Shown: piece by piece, positions 26,269-35,186 of the stretch | How positions within the stretch are numbered: position 1 is the first letter of the stretch | How the letters are laid out: each line of letters opens with the position of its first letter | Assembly (NCBI RefSeq): GCF_005405925.1 | Contig: NZ_BJHV01000002.1 | Coordinates: 62,001-126,000 of the forward strand | DNA: 64,000 nt | Source of the DNA: Streptomyces antimycoticus | Lineage (GTDB): Bacteria > Actinomycetota > Actinomycetes > Streptomycetales > Streptomycetaceae | Reading direction: 5' to 3' | The notes under the pieces: model-generated | Database searches by the model: none | Told to the model about the DNA's origin: nothing | Seen by the model: the letters and a program-made list of their open reading frames with translations, nothing else | Position numbers and translations under genes: made by a program

Positions 26269-26858
26269 ACTGGTGGCTGAAGGCCCGCGCCGTCCCCGCA
26301 CTGGGCGTCTCCGTCGCAGTGACCAATGCGGTGGGACTCCTCATGGGCAACGCCGAACTTCCCGTGCCCGTGCTGACCGGTCAGTCCGGACACTTCCTTG
26401 TCGGCCACCTCATCACGCTGCTGCCTGCGGTGATGCTGCTCTACGGCATGGGGCGCGGCGACCTACGTGTCGAAAGCGTCGCCTGCCGACCCGTGCGGAG
26501 GTGGGACACCGCACTCGGCTCGGCGGCCGCCGCCACCGGGGCGGGGACGGCAGCCCTCTGCTATGCCCTGGGGGCTGACAGCATCGCCTTGGTGCTGGGA
26601 CGCAACATCGCCGGATACGTCGGCCTGGCGCTGCTGCTGTTTCCCTTCCTCGGCCACCGCATCGCGGCCGTCACCGTCGCCGTCGTGCCCCTTGTGTGCG
26701 CGGCGGCCGGCTGGAGGAGCGGCGGTCGCCCCGCGCCATGGGCCTGGATCCTGTACCCCGCGAACTCCCTGGCCGCCCCGCTCATCACGGCAGCCATCGT
26801 CCTTGCAGGCATTCTCGTTTGCCTCACCCGACAGGACCCGTTGCGATCCACTCACTGA
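26265..26858 (+). CDS. Second ABC-operon membrane protein
   Basis: A 197-residue membrane protein with about six predicted segments (GVSVAVTNAVGLLMG, LVGHLITLLPAVMLLYGMG, GYVGLALLLFPFLGHRIAAV, APLITAAIVLAGILVC). It starts inside the stop of the permease gene, so the three genes form one coupled operon and this is probably the second permease subunit. Confidence 0.78.
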   Translation: MNWWLKARAVPALGVSVAVTNAVGLLMGNAELPVPVLTGQSGHFLVGHLITLLPAVMLLYGMGRGDLRVESVACRPVRRWDTALGSAAAATGAGTAALCYALGADSIALVLGRNIAGYVGLALLLFPFLGHRIAAVTVAVVPLVCAAAGWRSGGRPAPWAWILYPANSLAAPLITAAIVLAGILVCLTRQDPLRSTH

Positions 26859-26885
26859 GGAAGCCATCAGTACAGCTGAACCCGA

Positions 26886-27422
26886 CTACTTTCGATCGCT
26901 GGCGAGACGTGCGGTGGGTTCGCCGCGCATCAGGTCGGGGCGGGCATCGGCGATCGCGAAGGCCCGCCTGAGCCCTTCTACCAGTGGCCGGTCGATGTGG
27001 TAAAGCCGTGCCCGATCGTTCCGCTGGAGCAGCCGGGATGCGTCGGTCGGGCCGATGCGGCGCTGTACGGCCTTGATACTGGTCAGGGTCCCGCCGAGTT
27101 TCGCCGCGGGGATCGGGGTGGTCGGGTGGTTGGCGAAGTACTGCTGCACTTCGTCGAACGAGGTGGTGCCGCCCAGGTCGGTGATCCGGCGCAGCACCGT
27201 GCGGGCCCCGGGCATCAGTGAGGCGATCACCTGGAAGAGTGTCTGCTCGCTCCAGCCGTCACCGATGTCGTCGCTGCTGAGGTCCTGCGGGTCGGGACGC
27301 GGGTCGACGGCTGGTGCTTCCGGCCAGTCGGCAGGGGCGACGGGACGCAGCCCGTAGGCAGCCTGCACAGCGGCAATCGCCTGCTCGTAGGTGTCCATCT
27401 CAGTGTCGATCGTCAACCGCAC
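26886..27422 (-). CDS. Hypothetical protein, 178 residues
   Basis: Soluble protein. The N-terminus MRLTIDTEMDTYEQAIAAVQ looks like a short ribbon-helix element, followed by a Pro/Asp-rich linker. The C-terminal 100 residues are helical (LFQVIASLMPGARTVLRRIT, GTTSFDEVQQYFANHP), possibly a winged helix. GTG start with GAGGGGG upstream. Converges with the ABC operon. Family not recognised. Confidence 0.65.
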   Translation of the reverse strand: MRLTIDTEMDTYEQAIAAVQAAYGLRPVAPADWPEAPAVDPRPDPQDLSSDDIGDGWSEQTLFQVIASLMPGARTVLRRITDLGGTTSFDEVQQYFANHPTTPIPAAKLGGTLTSIKAVQRRIGPTDASRLLQRNDRARLYHIDRPLVEGLRRAFAIADARPDLMRGEPTARLASDRK

Positions 27423-27429
27423 AACGCCC

Positions 27430-27660
27430 CCTCGTGATCGCTGCCAACATTCTTCCCCAGCCGCCCCACGCCCTCAGCTCGGTCCGAGCCGGGGCGGACT
27501 GCGGCGAAGGCCGCCGACACCGCACCGCGCAGTACCTCCTGGCGACGTCGTTGGAGCAGCTGCGCGAGCAGTAGGCGGCGCGGACCGAGCAGGCCACGGC
27601 CGCGCCCGTGCCGTGGTCGGACCCGCTGCCTGATCCTGAAGAGCGGCTATTCGCTCGCTA
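27430..27660 (+). pseudogene. Remnant related to 14558-14943 and 37797-37855
   Basis: The DNA GTGATCGCTGCCAACATTCT near 27437 recurs with one change near 37805, and the following LLATSLEQLREQ-encoding stretch recurs near 14800. The frame is broken by a TAG near 27573. It appears to be debris of a dispersed gene family. Confidence 0.4.
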
Positions 27661-27692
27661 GCAACCCTGCGAGTGGCGTGACATCACGGCGG

Positions 27693-28175
27693 TCACCGGT
27701 GGCGGGGTCGTCTGTCCCTTGGCGACTCGGGTCCATCGCTGTCGGTGGGCTCGGCGGTGGCCGGGCGGCGGCCTGCGGTGGCCAGGCCGATCATCGCTGT
27801 CAGCAGCGCGAGTACCTGGCTGATCAGCCCGATCCAGGTGGTGAGCAGTGCTGCCGAGTTGACCATCACCTGCTGTGTGTCCTGGGCCAGTGGGCCCGAC
27901 GCGGGGCCGGGTGTGGCGGGCGCGGACGGCGGGGAGGTGGGTGGGGATGTGGCGGGTGAGGTCGGCGGTGTGGTGGGCGGTGAAGTCGGCGGGCTGGACG
28001 TGGTGTCCGTGTCGGTGGGGCTCGGGGTGACCGTCCGCGTGGGGTGCACCGTCAGCACGGTCAGGCCGCCCGCCGACAGGAGCGTGCCGATGCCCATCAG
28101 TGCGAGGGTGATCAGCAGCAGGGTGGCTGGGAGCTTGAGGACGGCGAGGGTACCGGCTTGCGGAAGACGCCACAT
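27693..28175 (-). CDS. Membrane protein with Thr/Pro-rich linker
   Basis: A 160-residue protein. One hydrophobic helix at residues 15-40 (LPATLLLITLALMGIGTLLS) and another at 108-135 (LTTWIGLISQVLALLTAMIG) flank a linker of Thr-Pro-Ser repeats. The linker would lie outside the cell. Start uncertain. Function unknown. Confidence 0.6.
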   Translation of the reverse strand: MWRLPQAGTLAVLKLPATLLLITLALMGIGTLLSAGGLTVLTVHPTRTVTPSPTDTDTTSSPPTSPPTTPPTSPATSPPTSPPSAPATPGPASGPLAQDTQQVMVNSAALLTTWIGLISQVLALLTAMIGLATAGRRPATAEPTDSDGPESPRDRRPRHR

Positions 28176-28312
28176 GGGGCCACTGTACGAACGCTATGTA
28201 CGGATACGATCACGTTGTGTTGCGCCTGTCGGGGCAACGCCGGGACCGCTCCCGGGTCCTCGTCAAGACCTGCGCGTCCGCCAACGGCGGCGTCCACAGC
28301 TCGGCCGCGGCC

Positions 28313-29316
28313 TCATGTGCCCTTCTGCGAGGTGGGCATGGTGATGTCGTCGTAGGACTCCAGGGGGGTCCAGCGCCGTGCTGCCCGCACTCCGGCGGGG
28401 AGTCGGTCGGCAGCTGGCAGGGGGCCCAGGTCCAGGCCGGTGAGGTTGGCGATGTCGGCCACAGGTACCTGGAAGGTGCGGAAGGCGCCGAGCGGGGAGG
28501 GTCGCCTGCTCGCGCGGCTTTGGCCATGGCTTGGGCGGCGGCGTTCTTGGTCAGGTCGGGGCTCTGGTCCAGCACGTAGGCGGTGGCCGCCAGGTCCCCG
28601 TCGTGCATGAACGCGGCGACCTTCCAGAACCGGAGCGGTACCTGGATGCCCCGGTAGGGCGGATCGGAATCCTCGAGCACCGGCCCGGTGAAGACCGTCA
28701 GCTTGCGGTCGAAGTCTTCCGCATGGTCGAGCAGGAAGTTCTCCAGCCCCTGCCAGAGCTTCTTGCCCTGGTTGAAGATGTCCATCTGCGGAGCGGCGTT
28801 CGTGTAGTGGAACGTGTCGCTGTTCGCTGTGGACGCTTCCGCGCCCCATACCGGGTCGAGTCTGCGGACCAGGTGGCCTTTGTCCAGGGGGTTGTCTTCG
28901 TAGACGGGGTGGCCGGCCTGCTGGGCTTCGGGGAGGCGGGGGTCGAAGCGCCAGTCGTCGTTGCGTGGCACATCGATGAGGTTCGCGCCGTCGATCGTGA
29001 CGGCTGTTGCCGCGGCCAGCCGCCGGTCCGGGCGGAAGACGACGCTGAAGTTGGTGTACGGGAGGATCACCGTTTCGATGCCCGAATCGGCAGGCACGGG
29101 CAGCGGTACAGTCGTTCCCAGGAAGCGGTCGTTGTAGCCCTTGCGGTCCGCCAGGGATCCGCGGCTCACGGTCTCAGCGTTCGGCGGGGGATCGGGGGAG
29201 TGGCCATGCCGCTCTACGTACCGCACCATCGGGGCTCGCGCGCGGACGCTGCCCGTCACCTCACCTGAATGGCTGTAGAGCAGGTTCGACCTGAACTTCG
29301 TCGAACGTCGACGCAT
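28313..29316 (-). CDS. DNA/RNA non-specific endonuclease, frameshifted
   Basis: The protein starts at ATG 29316 (MRRRSTKFRSNLLYSHSGEV) and carries the endonuclease core NPLDKGHLVRRLDP, a DKGH variant of the DRGH catalytic motif, then HYTNAAPQMDIFNQGKKLWQ with the metal-binding Asn, and TVFTGPVLEDSDPPYRGIQV. Near 28510 the frame must shift by one base to continue as PLGAFRTFQVPVADIANLTG to the stop at 28313, which gives a product of about 334 residues. No signal peptide is evident. Members of this family degrade nucleic acids as toxins or secreted nucleases. Confidence 0.75.
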
Positions 29317-29440
29317 GAGCGCTCGGCCCTTCTCGCGCTCATCGCATCCCAGCTCTTCCAGGAGTAAGTACCGTTCCCCGATCGTGTGGTTTCGCCTACC
29401 GGCGCCCGGCCGAGCGGAGCGGTGGTCTTTCAATGGGGGC

Positions 29441-29833
29441 GTGAACCATCTTTCCCGCGGCCTGGTGGCCGCCGCGCTGACCGTGCTCCTACTGACCGCC
29501 GCGGCGCCCGCTGCCGCGCCGGCTGCCACGTCGGCAGAGATCGACTGCCCCGGCGGCTACGTGTGCATCTACCCCGAGACCAACTTCGGCGGGCAGCCGT
29601 GGGTGAAGCGGGCTGTCGACGGCAGCGTGAAGGACCTGCCCTCCGCCATCCGCGACCGCGGCAGCTCGGTGCGCAACAACTCCGACCGCACGGCCCGCGT
29701 CTACGAGAAGCGCAACTACTCCGGCCGGTGGGTGTGCGTCACCAAGAGCGGCGGTTCGATCCACGACCTACGTGGCTACAACCTCAACGACCAGACGCGC
29801 TCTCTGCGCATCAACCGCAACGACTGCGGCTGA
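29441..29833 (+). CDS. Secreted peptidase inhibitor family I36 protein
   Basis: A 130-residue exported protein. Signal peptide to about residue 30 (LVAAALTVLLLTAAAPAAAP). The mature part has the crystallin-like I36 pattern: GYVCIYPETNFGGQPWVKR, SSVRNNSDRTARVYEKRNYS, GRWVCVTKSGG, and a C-terminal NDCG. Four cysteines can form two disulfides. In Streptomyces this family includes metalloproteinase inhibitors. GTG start. Divergent from the endonuclease gene. Confidence 0.8.
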   Translation: MNHLSRGLVAAALTVLLLTAAAPAAAPAATSAEIDCPGGYVCIYPETNFGGQPWVKRAVDGSVKDLPSAIRDRGSSVRNNSDRTARVYEKRNYSGRWVCVTKSGGSIHDLRGYNLNDQTRSLRINRNDCG

Positions 29834-30005
29834 CAAGTCATCCGGTCCGCGTGGCGCCTCCCGAGCAGGAAGGACGGCTCGCCGAGGACCAACTATGTCC
29901 CGTATCCCGAGCGCCTTGAGGACAGATGGAGTCCAGATGCCGCACATCCACTTTGGGGTGACAGCCACCGGAAACTGAGCGTTCGGCCCGGAGGGGCACG
30001 TCACG

Positions 30006-30704
30006 GTGACGGTCATGATGATTCGTCGCTGGGCCGCTGCCGCGGCCGCCATGCTGACAACCGCCGGCCTCATCGGTTCCGTTCCTTCGAGTTGGGCTGC
30101 ATCGAGCACCCCGAGTACTGCGTCTTCCGTCGCCGGTCCCGTGTCGGCGACGGAGCTCCCAGAACCGCCGACTGCTGAGGAGGCCCGGGCGGAACTAGAT
30201 GATCTGACCGTCGCACCCGAGGACCATGTGCCCGGCTACAGCCGGGCGAAGTTCCCCCACTGGGCCACCCAGTACGGCACCTGCGACACCCGCGAAGTCG
30301 TCCTCGCCCGGGACGGCGATCAGGTCACCCAGGACGGTCAGTGCCGGGCCACGGTCGGCAGCTGGCGCTCGGCATACGACGGCGCGGTGCCCGACGCGGC
30401 GTCCAAGGTGGACATCGACCACGTCGTGCCGTTGAAAGAGGCATGGCGGTCCGGCGCCTCGCAGTGGACGACCGCGGACCGCCGGGCCTTCGCCAACGAC
30501 CTCGCCCATTCCCAGCTCATCGCCGTCTCAGCCCACTCCAACCGGGCAAAGAGCGACAGGGACCCCTCCGATTGGCAGCCAGACCTGGCCAGCTACCACT
30601 GCACGTACGCCCGCGCGTGGATCTCGGTGAAACACGCCTACGCCCTCACCACCGACGAGGAAGAACATGCCGCGCTGACCGGCATGCTCGACACCTGCGC
30701 CTGA
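30006..30704 (+). CDS. Secreted HNH (GmrSD/DUF1524-type) nuclease, copy 2
   Basis: A 232-residue paralogue of the protein at 17257, with the same signal peptide and HNH core (VDIDHVVPLKEAW, FANDLAHSQLIAVSA, NRAKSDRDPSDWQP). Differences cluster between the signal peptide and the catalytic domain. The duplication includes about 75 bases upstream (ATCCACTTTGGGGTGACAGC at 17197 and 29944 regions) and about 45 bases downstream. Unlike copies 1 and 3 it is not followed by the AbiE pair. Confidence 0.83.
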   Translation: MTVMMIRRWAAAAAAMLTTAGLIGSVPSSWAASSTPSTASSVAGPVSATELPEPPTAEEARAELDDLTVAPEDHVPGYSRAKFPHWATQYGTCDTREVVLARDGDQVTQDGQCRATVGSWRSAYDGAVPDAASKVDIDHVVPLKEAWRSGASQWTTADRRAFANDLAHSQLIAVSAHSNRAKSDRDPSDWQPDLASYHCTYARAWISVKHAYALTTDEEEHAALTGMLDTCA

Positions 30705-30998
30705 TGCGCCTCGGCTCCCAGCGCGCTGGCGTGTCCGGCGCGCCGGGGAGCCGGGGGAGATGCCGCCGGACACCAGGCGATGGCGGCCGTCGCCACTCCG
30801 CGCGCCCGCGCGCTCTACCGCTGCCCCTGATACCGCGTCATCATGGCGCGGTTACAGGAGTGAGGAATATGGAGTAGCCCGTGAGCAAGCATCGCAAACC
30901 GGATCCTGATCCGGGCAGGGAACTCCGCCTCCGAACAATTCGGACGGGCAGGTGCCGCAGCCTCCGCCGCCGGCCGGGACACACCGGAAGTAGCCCGC

Positions 30999-32141
30999 GT
31001 GTCCGACTACGACGCCCTGCGGCAGCGGCTGGACAAGGCCATGGACCAGCACGGGCTGTGGCCCGCCCGCTCGACCTGGACACGGCAGGCCGTCGCCGAC
31101 ACACCACGGCACGCCTTCGCACCGGACCGGCTGTGGCGCTGGGACGGCCGCACCTACCAGCCGCTCGACCGCGGCGCCGGCCCCGACCGGTGGGCCGCCG
31201 AGGTGTACGGCCGGCCCTTCGACGCGGCCGTCACCCAGATCACCGACGACGCGCCCTCCTCGAGCCTGTCGTGTCCGTCGATCGTGGTGGACATGCTCGA
31301 CTCCCTGATGCTCGAACCGGGCCATCGCGTCCTCGAGCTGGGCGCCGGGACGGGTTGGAACGCCGCTCTCCTCACCTGGCGCGCGGGCCCCGGGCGAGTG
31401 GTCAGTCTCGAGGTGGACGACGAATTGGCCCGGCAGGCCAAGGAACGCCTCGACGCGGCCGACACCGACGCGGCGGTCGTGGCCGCCGACGGCGCCGATG
31501 GCTGGCCGCCTGGCGCACCGTATGACCGGGTGATGTCCACCTACGCCGTCGAGCAGGTGCCCTGGGCGTGGGTAGAGCAGACGCGGCCGGGCGGGAGGAT
31601 CGTCACCCCGTGGGGGCGGCTGGGGCACGTCGCGCTGACCGTCGCCGACGACTGCCGCTCAGCGGTGGGGTGGATGCAGGGGCTGGCGACGTTCATGCCC
31701 GCCCGCGGCACACCGCCCGCGAGCAGCTGGCCGCATGTGCGCGGCACCGGCCCTGCCGACGACGAACGCCCCTTCGCACGGGACCTGCACCCGCTGAAGG
31801 ACGACGCGCACCTGCTGTTCGCTCTGCGCATCCACCTCCCCGACGTGCAGATCAGCACGGGCGTGGACGACGACGGCGTGAACGTATGGATCCACGACGG
31901 CGTCGCCTCCTGGGCCACCCTCACCACACTCCCCGACGGGGAGGCCCGCGCGTGTCAGGGCGGGCCGCGGCGCCTGGCCGACGAACTGGAGCCCGCCTGG
32001 GACTGGTGGCTGGCTGAAGGACAGCCGACGCTGTACGACTTCGGCATGACCGTGGGACCCGAGCGCCAGTACGTATGGTGCCGGGATGCGGCAACGGGGC
32101 CGCGCTGGCCGCTCCAGGCCCACGGCCGGGCCGCGGTGTAG
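30999..32141 (+). CDS. SAM-dependent methyltransferase, isoaspartyl-methyltransferase type
   Basis: A 380-residue protein. Motif I is VLELGAGTGWNAALL near residue 112, followed by VVSLEVDDELARQAKERLDA and the later PYDRVMSTYAVEQVPWAWVE and RPGGRIVTPWG. This order matches protein-L-isoaspartate O-methyltransferases used by Streptomyces in peptide-tailoring clusters. The C-terminal 150 residues form an extra domain ending in a WP/W-rich stretch. GTG start with GGAAG upstream. A possible short leader peptide begins at GTG 30881 (MSKHRKPDPDPGRE) but runs out of frame; no precursor peptide was found. Confidence 0.8.
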   Translation: MSDYDALRQRLDKAMDQHGLWPARSTWTRQAVADTPRHAFAPDRLWRWDGRTYQPLDRGAGPDRWAAEVYGRPFDAAVTQITDDAPSSSLSCPSIVVDMLDSLMLEPGHRVLELGAGTGWNAALLTWRAGPGRVVSLEVDDELARQAKERLDAADTDAAVVAADGADGWPPGAPYDRVMSTYAVEQVPWAWVEQTRPGGRIVTPWGRLGHVALTVADDCRSAVGWMQGLATFMPARGTPPASSWPHVRGTGPADDERPFARDLHPLKDDAHLLFALRIHLPDVQISTGVDDDGVNVWIHDGVASWATLTTLPDGEARACQGGPRRLADELEPAWDWWLAEGQPTLYDFGMTVGPERQYVWCRDAATGPRWPLQAHGRAAV

Positions 32142-32262
32142 AGGCCACTCACTGGGCTTCCGTCCGGCCGCCGATCACCCCATCGTCGGTCCGGCCCCTA
32201 CGGTCCGCCCAGCCCGGCGGGCAGGAGCTGGCCGGGGCGGGGAGTCTGTCAGGATGGTGGGC

Positions 32263-32529
32263 ATGGCGAATGAGACGGCGACGCACGATGAGCGGCTGCG
32301 GGACCTTGAAGCGGAAGCATTCCGCACCGGCCGGACGCTTGCGGAGCACAGCGAGCAGCTGGCGACGATTCGTGAGCAGCAGCGTACGGCGTTCGGGAAC
32401 ATCGACTCCCTCGCCAACGCCGTCGGCGCGCCGGGAGACCGGTCGATAACCGAGCGTCTGGACACGATCGAGCGCGTCCTATTCGCCCTTGCCCGCGCGC
32501 AGGGCATCGACCCCGACACCGCTCCCTGA
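32263..32529 (+). CDS. Small coiled-coil protein, paralogue 1
   Basis: Eighty-eight residues, almost wholly helical: DERLRDLEAEAFRTGRTLAE, HSEQLATIREQQRTAFGNID, then ITERLDTIERVLFALARAQG. Heptad spacing predicts a coiled coil. ATG 32263 is chosen because the paralogue at 59413 shares the preceding GGTGGGCATGGCGAA context. The paralogue has a 14-residue insertion. A strong terminator follows. Confidence 0.7.
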   Translation: MANETATHDERLRDLEAEAFRTGRTLAEHSEQLATIREQQRTAFGNIDSLANAVGAPGDRSITERLDTIERVLFALARAQGIDPDTAP

Positions 32530-32630
32530 CCCAGCCGAACGAGGTCGTCACCTGACGGGCCGCTAGCTCGCGGTGGCGCAGCTCGTCAGCCAGGATCCGA
32601 ACGCCGGCTGAAGGCGTTTCTCGCCAGACA

Positions 32631-32664
32631 GGGCCCGAACCCCGGCTGGCCGGGGTTCGGGCCC
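32631..32664 (+). terminator. Terminator with T-rich tail
   Basis: GGGCCCGAACCCCGG and CCGGGGTTCGGGCCC arms around a CTGG loop, followed by TCTTTCTGT. It ends the coiled-coil transcript and faces the leftward Ku gene. Confidence 0.8.
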
Positions 32665-32746
32665 TCTTTCTGTGCCGACTGCCGCTGCGCTGCGCGCAGG
32701 TAGTCACGGCGGGCCGGGTCCCGGCCGTGGCACCGCCCGCGGTCGG

Positions 32747-33682
32747 TTACGACGCCGGCCTCTTCCTCGAGGTCTTCTTCGCGGCCGTCTTCTTCCCGCC
32801 CGTGCTCGCCTTCTTCGCAGAAGTCTTCTTCGCGGCCTTCTTCTTCGGCGCCGGCCGCTGCCCGCTGATCTCATGCACCTCGGCTTCGTCGCCGGTGTCC
32901 TCGCCGCGGCTCTTCTTGGCGGCCCGCACGCTGTCCTGTAGGGCGGCCATGAGATCGACCACCTTGCCCTTGGGCTCGGCTGGCGCCTCTATCTCGGGCG
33001 GCTCGACGCCCGCGGTCTTGGCCTCGATGACGGCTTCCACCGCCGCGCGGTACTGGTCGCGGTACTGGCTGATGTCGGTGCCGCCGATGGCCTCCATCAA
33101 CGCCATGGCTTCCTCGACCTCCGAGTCGGAGATGTCGACAGCCCTGGGGGCGAGTCCTTCGGCCGAGCGGATCTCATCCGGCCAGTGCAGGACCTGGAGG
33201 ACGATAGCGTCGCCGACTACTCGCAGTGCGCCGAGCCGCTCGCGGTTGTGCCACGCGAACTTGGCGACAGCGACCTTGTCGCTGCGCTGGAGGGCTTCCC
33301 TGAGCAGCACGTAGGGCTTGGCGGCGACGGCGCCGTCGGCTTGGAGGAAGTACGGCTTGCCGAAGCGGATGGGGTCCAGCCGTTCGGCCTCGACGAAGGC
33401 TTCGACATCGATGGCCTTGGCGGTGGGCAAGGGAAGGTCGTCGAGTTCCTGGTCACTGATGGCCACGAGCTGATCTTTGGAGGCTTCGTAGGCTCGCCCG
33501 ATCTCGTCCGGGTCGAGTACGCGGTCTTCGATCTCGCAGACCTTGCGGTTGCGGATGCGGCCGCCGTCGGCGGTGTGGATCTGCCGGAAGCTGATCGAGT
33601 GGTCCTCGGTCGCGGGCATGACCTTGATCGGAATCGTCACAAGGCCGAAGGACACGGCTCCAGACCAGACAGGGCGTGGCAT
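32747..33682 (-). CDS. ku: Ku DNA end-binding protein
   Basis: A 311-residue Ku protein for non-homologous end joining. The whole domain is recognisable: SGAVSFGLVTIPIKVMPATE at the start, RIRNRKVCEIEDR, FGKPYFLQADGAVAAKPYVL, KFAWHNRERLGALRV and QYRDQYRAAVEAVIEAK. The C-terminal 45 residues are a Lys/Ala-rich tail (KKKAAKKTSAKKASTGGKK) of the kind that helps Ku slide on DNA. GGGAGG precedes the ATG. No LigD gene is near, so the partner ligase must lie elsewhere. Extra Ku genes are common on Streptomyces elements. Confidence 0.95.
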   Translation of the reverse strand: MPRPVWSGAVSFGLVTIPIKVMPATEDHSISFRQIHTADGGRIRNRKVCEIEDRVLDPDEIGRAYEASKDQLVAISDQELDDLPLPTAKAIDVEAFVEAERLDPIRFGKPYFLQADGAVAAKPYVLLREALQRSDKVAVAKFAWHNRERLGALRVVGDAIVLQVLHWPDEIRSAEGLAPRAVDISDSEVEEAMALMEAIGGTDISQYRDQYRAAVEAVIEAKTAGVEPPEIEAPAEPKGKVVDLMAALQDSVRAAKKSRGEDTGDEAEVHEISGQRPAPKKKAAKKTSAKKASTGGKKTAAKKTSRKRPAS

Positions 33683-33834
33683 GGCGTACCTCCCACCAGC
33701 CCCCCTGGGGTCGACTCCAGCGTAGATCAGCCTGGTGGGGTAGCCGGGCCACGGCTACGTCATCCGGCTCTCCCCTCCCTGTGCGCGGCGACACTCCGGG
33801 CGCTGCACCACCGCCCCAAAGAATCGAACAGGTT

Positions 33835-33846
33835 TATGATTCGGGC
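33835..33846 (+). promoter_or_regulatory. Leaderless-type promoter
   Basis: TATGAT at 33835-33840 ends six bases before the ATG at 33847, with no Shine-Dalgarno sequence, so transcription probably begins at the start codon. Confidence 0.55.
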
Positions 33847-34197
33847 ATGGCCAGAGCCTACGACTTCCCTGAGGACCTGCTCACCGCGCAGGAAGAGCTT
33901 CACCAGGTCGTCCACGCCCTCAGGGCGCTGTACGACCGCCTTCCGTGGTCCGTCGAGCCCCATCCGGGCTTCCACGACCCGGAGTACTGGCGCCCGCGAC
34001 AGCGCCCCGCGACTGACGGCTGGTCCGAGGAAGACCGGGCGGAAGTACACCGGCTGCGGGCCCAGCAGCAGGAGCTGAGCATCAAGATCGTCACGCACCC
34101 CTTCTGGACGAAGTTGGAGGGCCTGGACCTCGTCACCGCACGGACGGTGCTCAAGTACGTCCACGACACACCCACCGCCGACAGGCCCGCCGCGTAG
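33847..34197 (+). CDS. Hypothetical helical protein, 116 residues
   Basis: DFPEDLLTAQEELHQVVHAL at the start, PHPGFHDPEYWRPRQRPATD in the middle and VHRLRAQQQELSIKIVTHPF later predict a two-helix protein with a polar linker. First gene of a two-gene unit; the next gene begins three bases after the stop. Function unknown. Confidence 0.65.
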   Translation: MARAYDFPEDLLTAQEELHQVVHALRALYDRLPWSVEPHPGFHDPEYWRPRQRPATDGWSEEDRAEVHRLRAQQQELSIKIVTHPFWTKLEGLDLVTARTVLKYVHDTPTADRPAA

Positions 34198-34199
34198 CG

Positions 34200-34721
34200 G
34201 TGACGGACGCCTTCAGCCCCGACAGCCCGGACCCGGACGCCCCCGGACCGCCGGCATGGGCCGAGCTCGCTGACGGCCAGAGCGTCACGGCCCAGGTCAT
34301 CGGCCGCATTCATCGCCCCGGCACCGGAGGCGGCTGGTGGTACGAGCTCCGCCTGCCCATCTGGGCCGAAGCGCAGCTCCCGGACCGCATCACGGTCGTA
34401 CCCGACTCGGTCGTCTTCTGTGTCCCCGCTCGCCTGCTCACTCCCATCGAGGACATCGACTACTCCGGCGTGCCGACCCGGCGGGAACGCCCGCCAGGCC
34501 GACCGCCCCGCTCCATCCCCGCCGCCCCGGCAGGCCGGTGGAGCGTGCAGCACCTGCCCGCGCCCGTTGGCGGCCCCGGGCGCCGGGTCATCCACCACGA
34601 GTCGTGCTGGATACCGACCGGCGACCCGGACCTCACGCTCGACCAGGCGCTGCGCGAGCTCGCCCGACCGGGCAGCGAAGCATGTGCCGCCTGCGACGCC
34701 CGTCACCTCCCGCGGTCCTGA
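34200..34721 (+). CDS. Hypothetical protein, DUF6233-like
   Basis: A 173-residue soluble protein. The visible pattern is WYELRLPIWAEAQLPDRITV and a C-terminal HHESCWIPTGDPDLTLDQAL followed by CAACDA. The cysteine pair and the WYELRLP stretch resemble the Streptomyces DUF6233 family, although identity is uncertain. GTG start. Likely co-transcribed with the preceding gene. Confidence 0.55.
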   Translation: MTDAFSPDSPDPDAPGPPAWAELADGQSVTAQVIGRIHRPGTGGGWWYELRLPIWAEAQLPDRITVVPDSVVFCVPARLLTPIEDIDYSGVPTRRERPPGRPPRSIPAAPAGRWSVQHLPAPVGGPGRRVIHHESCWIPTGDPDLTLDQALRELARPGSEACAACDARHLPRS

Positions 34722-35186
34722 AGTCGCGTTTCGTTGGTTCTCCGCTTGACGGCGGGGAGGTGAGACCTTGTCAGCCCCTGTCCCAGGTTCAGCGACAACC
34801 CGGGCGGTGTGCTCGGCGTTGTCGCCCGGAGAGACGGGGTCGTTCGTTCCGGTCTGCGCGACGCCTGCTCGTATGTGACGTCGGCCACCTACGTCGCCGA
34901 TCCTGGCCGCCCCCGTGAGTGGCGCATCTGCACTTGCGCTGGTCAGGGCTTTGATCACGTGTCATGTATTTTCACATAAAACTACTTACTGTGCCTGCCA
35001 GAGATCACTGAGTAGTTTTTCTCGGGTTGCGGATGCGTGGTTCGGTCCGGAAATCGCTTAGGTGGAACACAAGGCCCAAGAAGCCTTCGACGTACACCCG
35101 TTGTGCGCCGTGTCCACCCCAACCTCGACGAAGAGGAACCGTGCGATGGATGTCCCCGCGATGCGTGACGCTGCCGGGAGGCCGAT
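34722..35186. other. Intergenic region with AT-rich dyad and possible leader ORF
   Basis: An AT-rich stretch near 34960-35025 contains inverted arms AAAACTACT (34978-34986) and AGTAGTTTT (35011-35019). A 14-codon ORF from ATG 35146 ends in a TGA that overlaps the GTG of the next gene, which may couple its translation. Nothing else is supported. Confidence 0.45.

Noticed and set aside
30881-31525. Possible precursor peptide gene upstream of the methyltransferase
   Set aside because: It has a fair GGAG site but soon runs out of frame over the methyltransferase and lacks any recognisable core peptide, so it was only mentioned in that entry.
33185-34078. Rightward frame antisense to Ku
   Set aside because: Ku is unmistakable on the other strand and the frame has no start signal.
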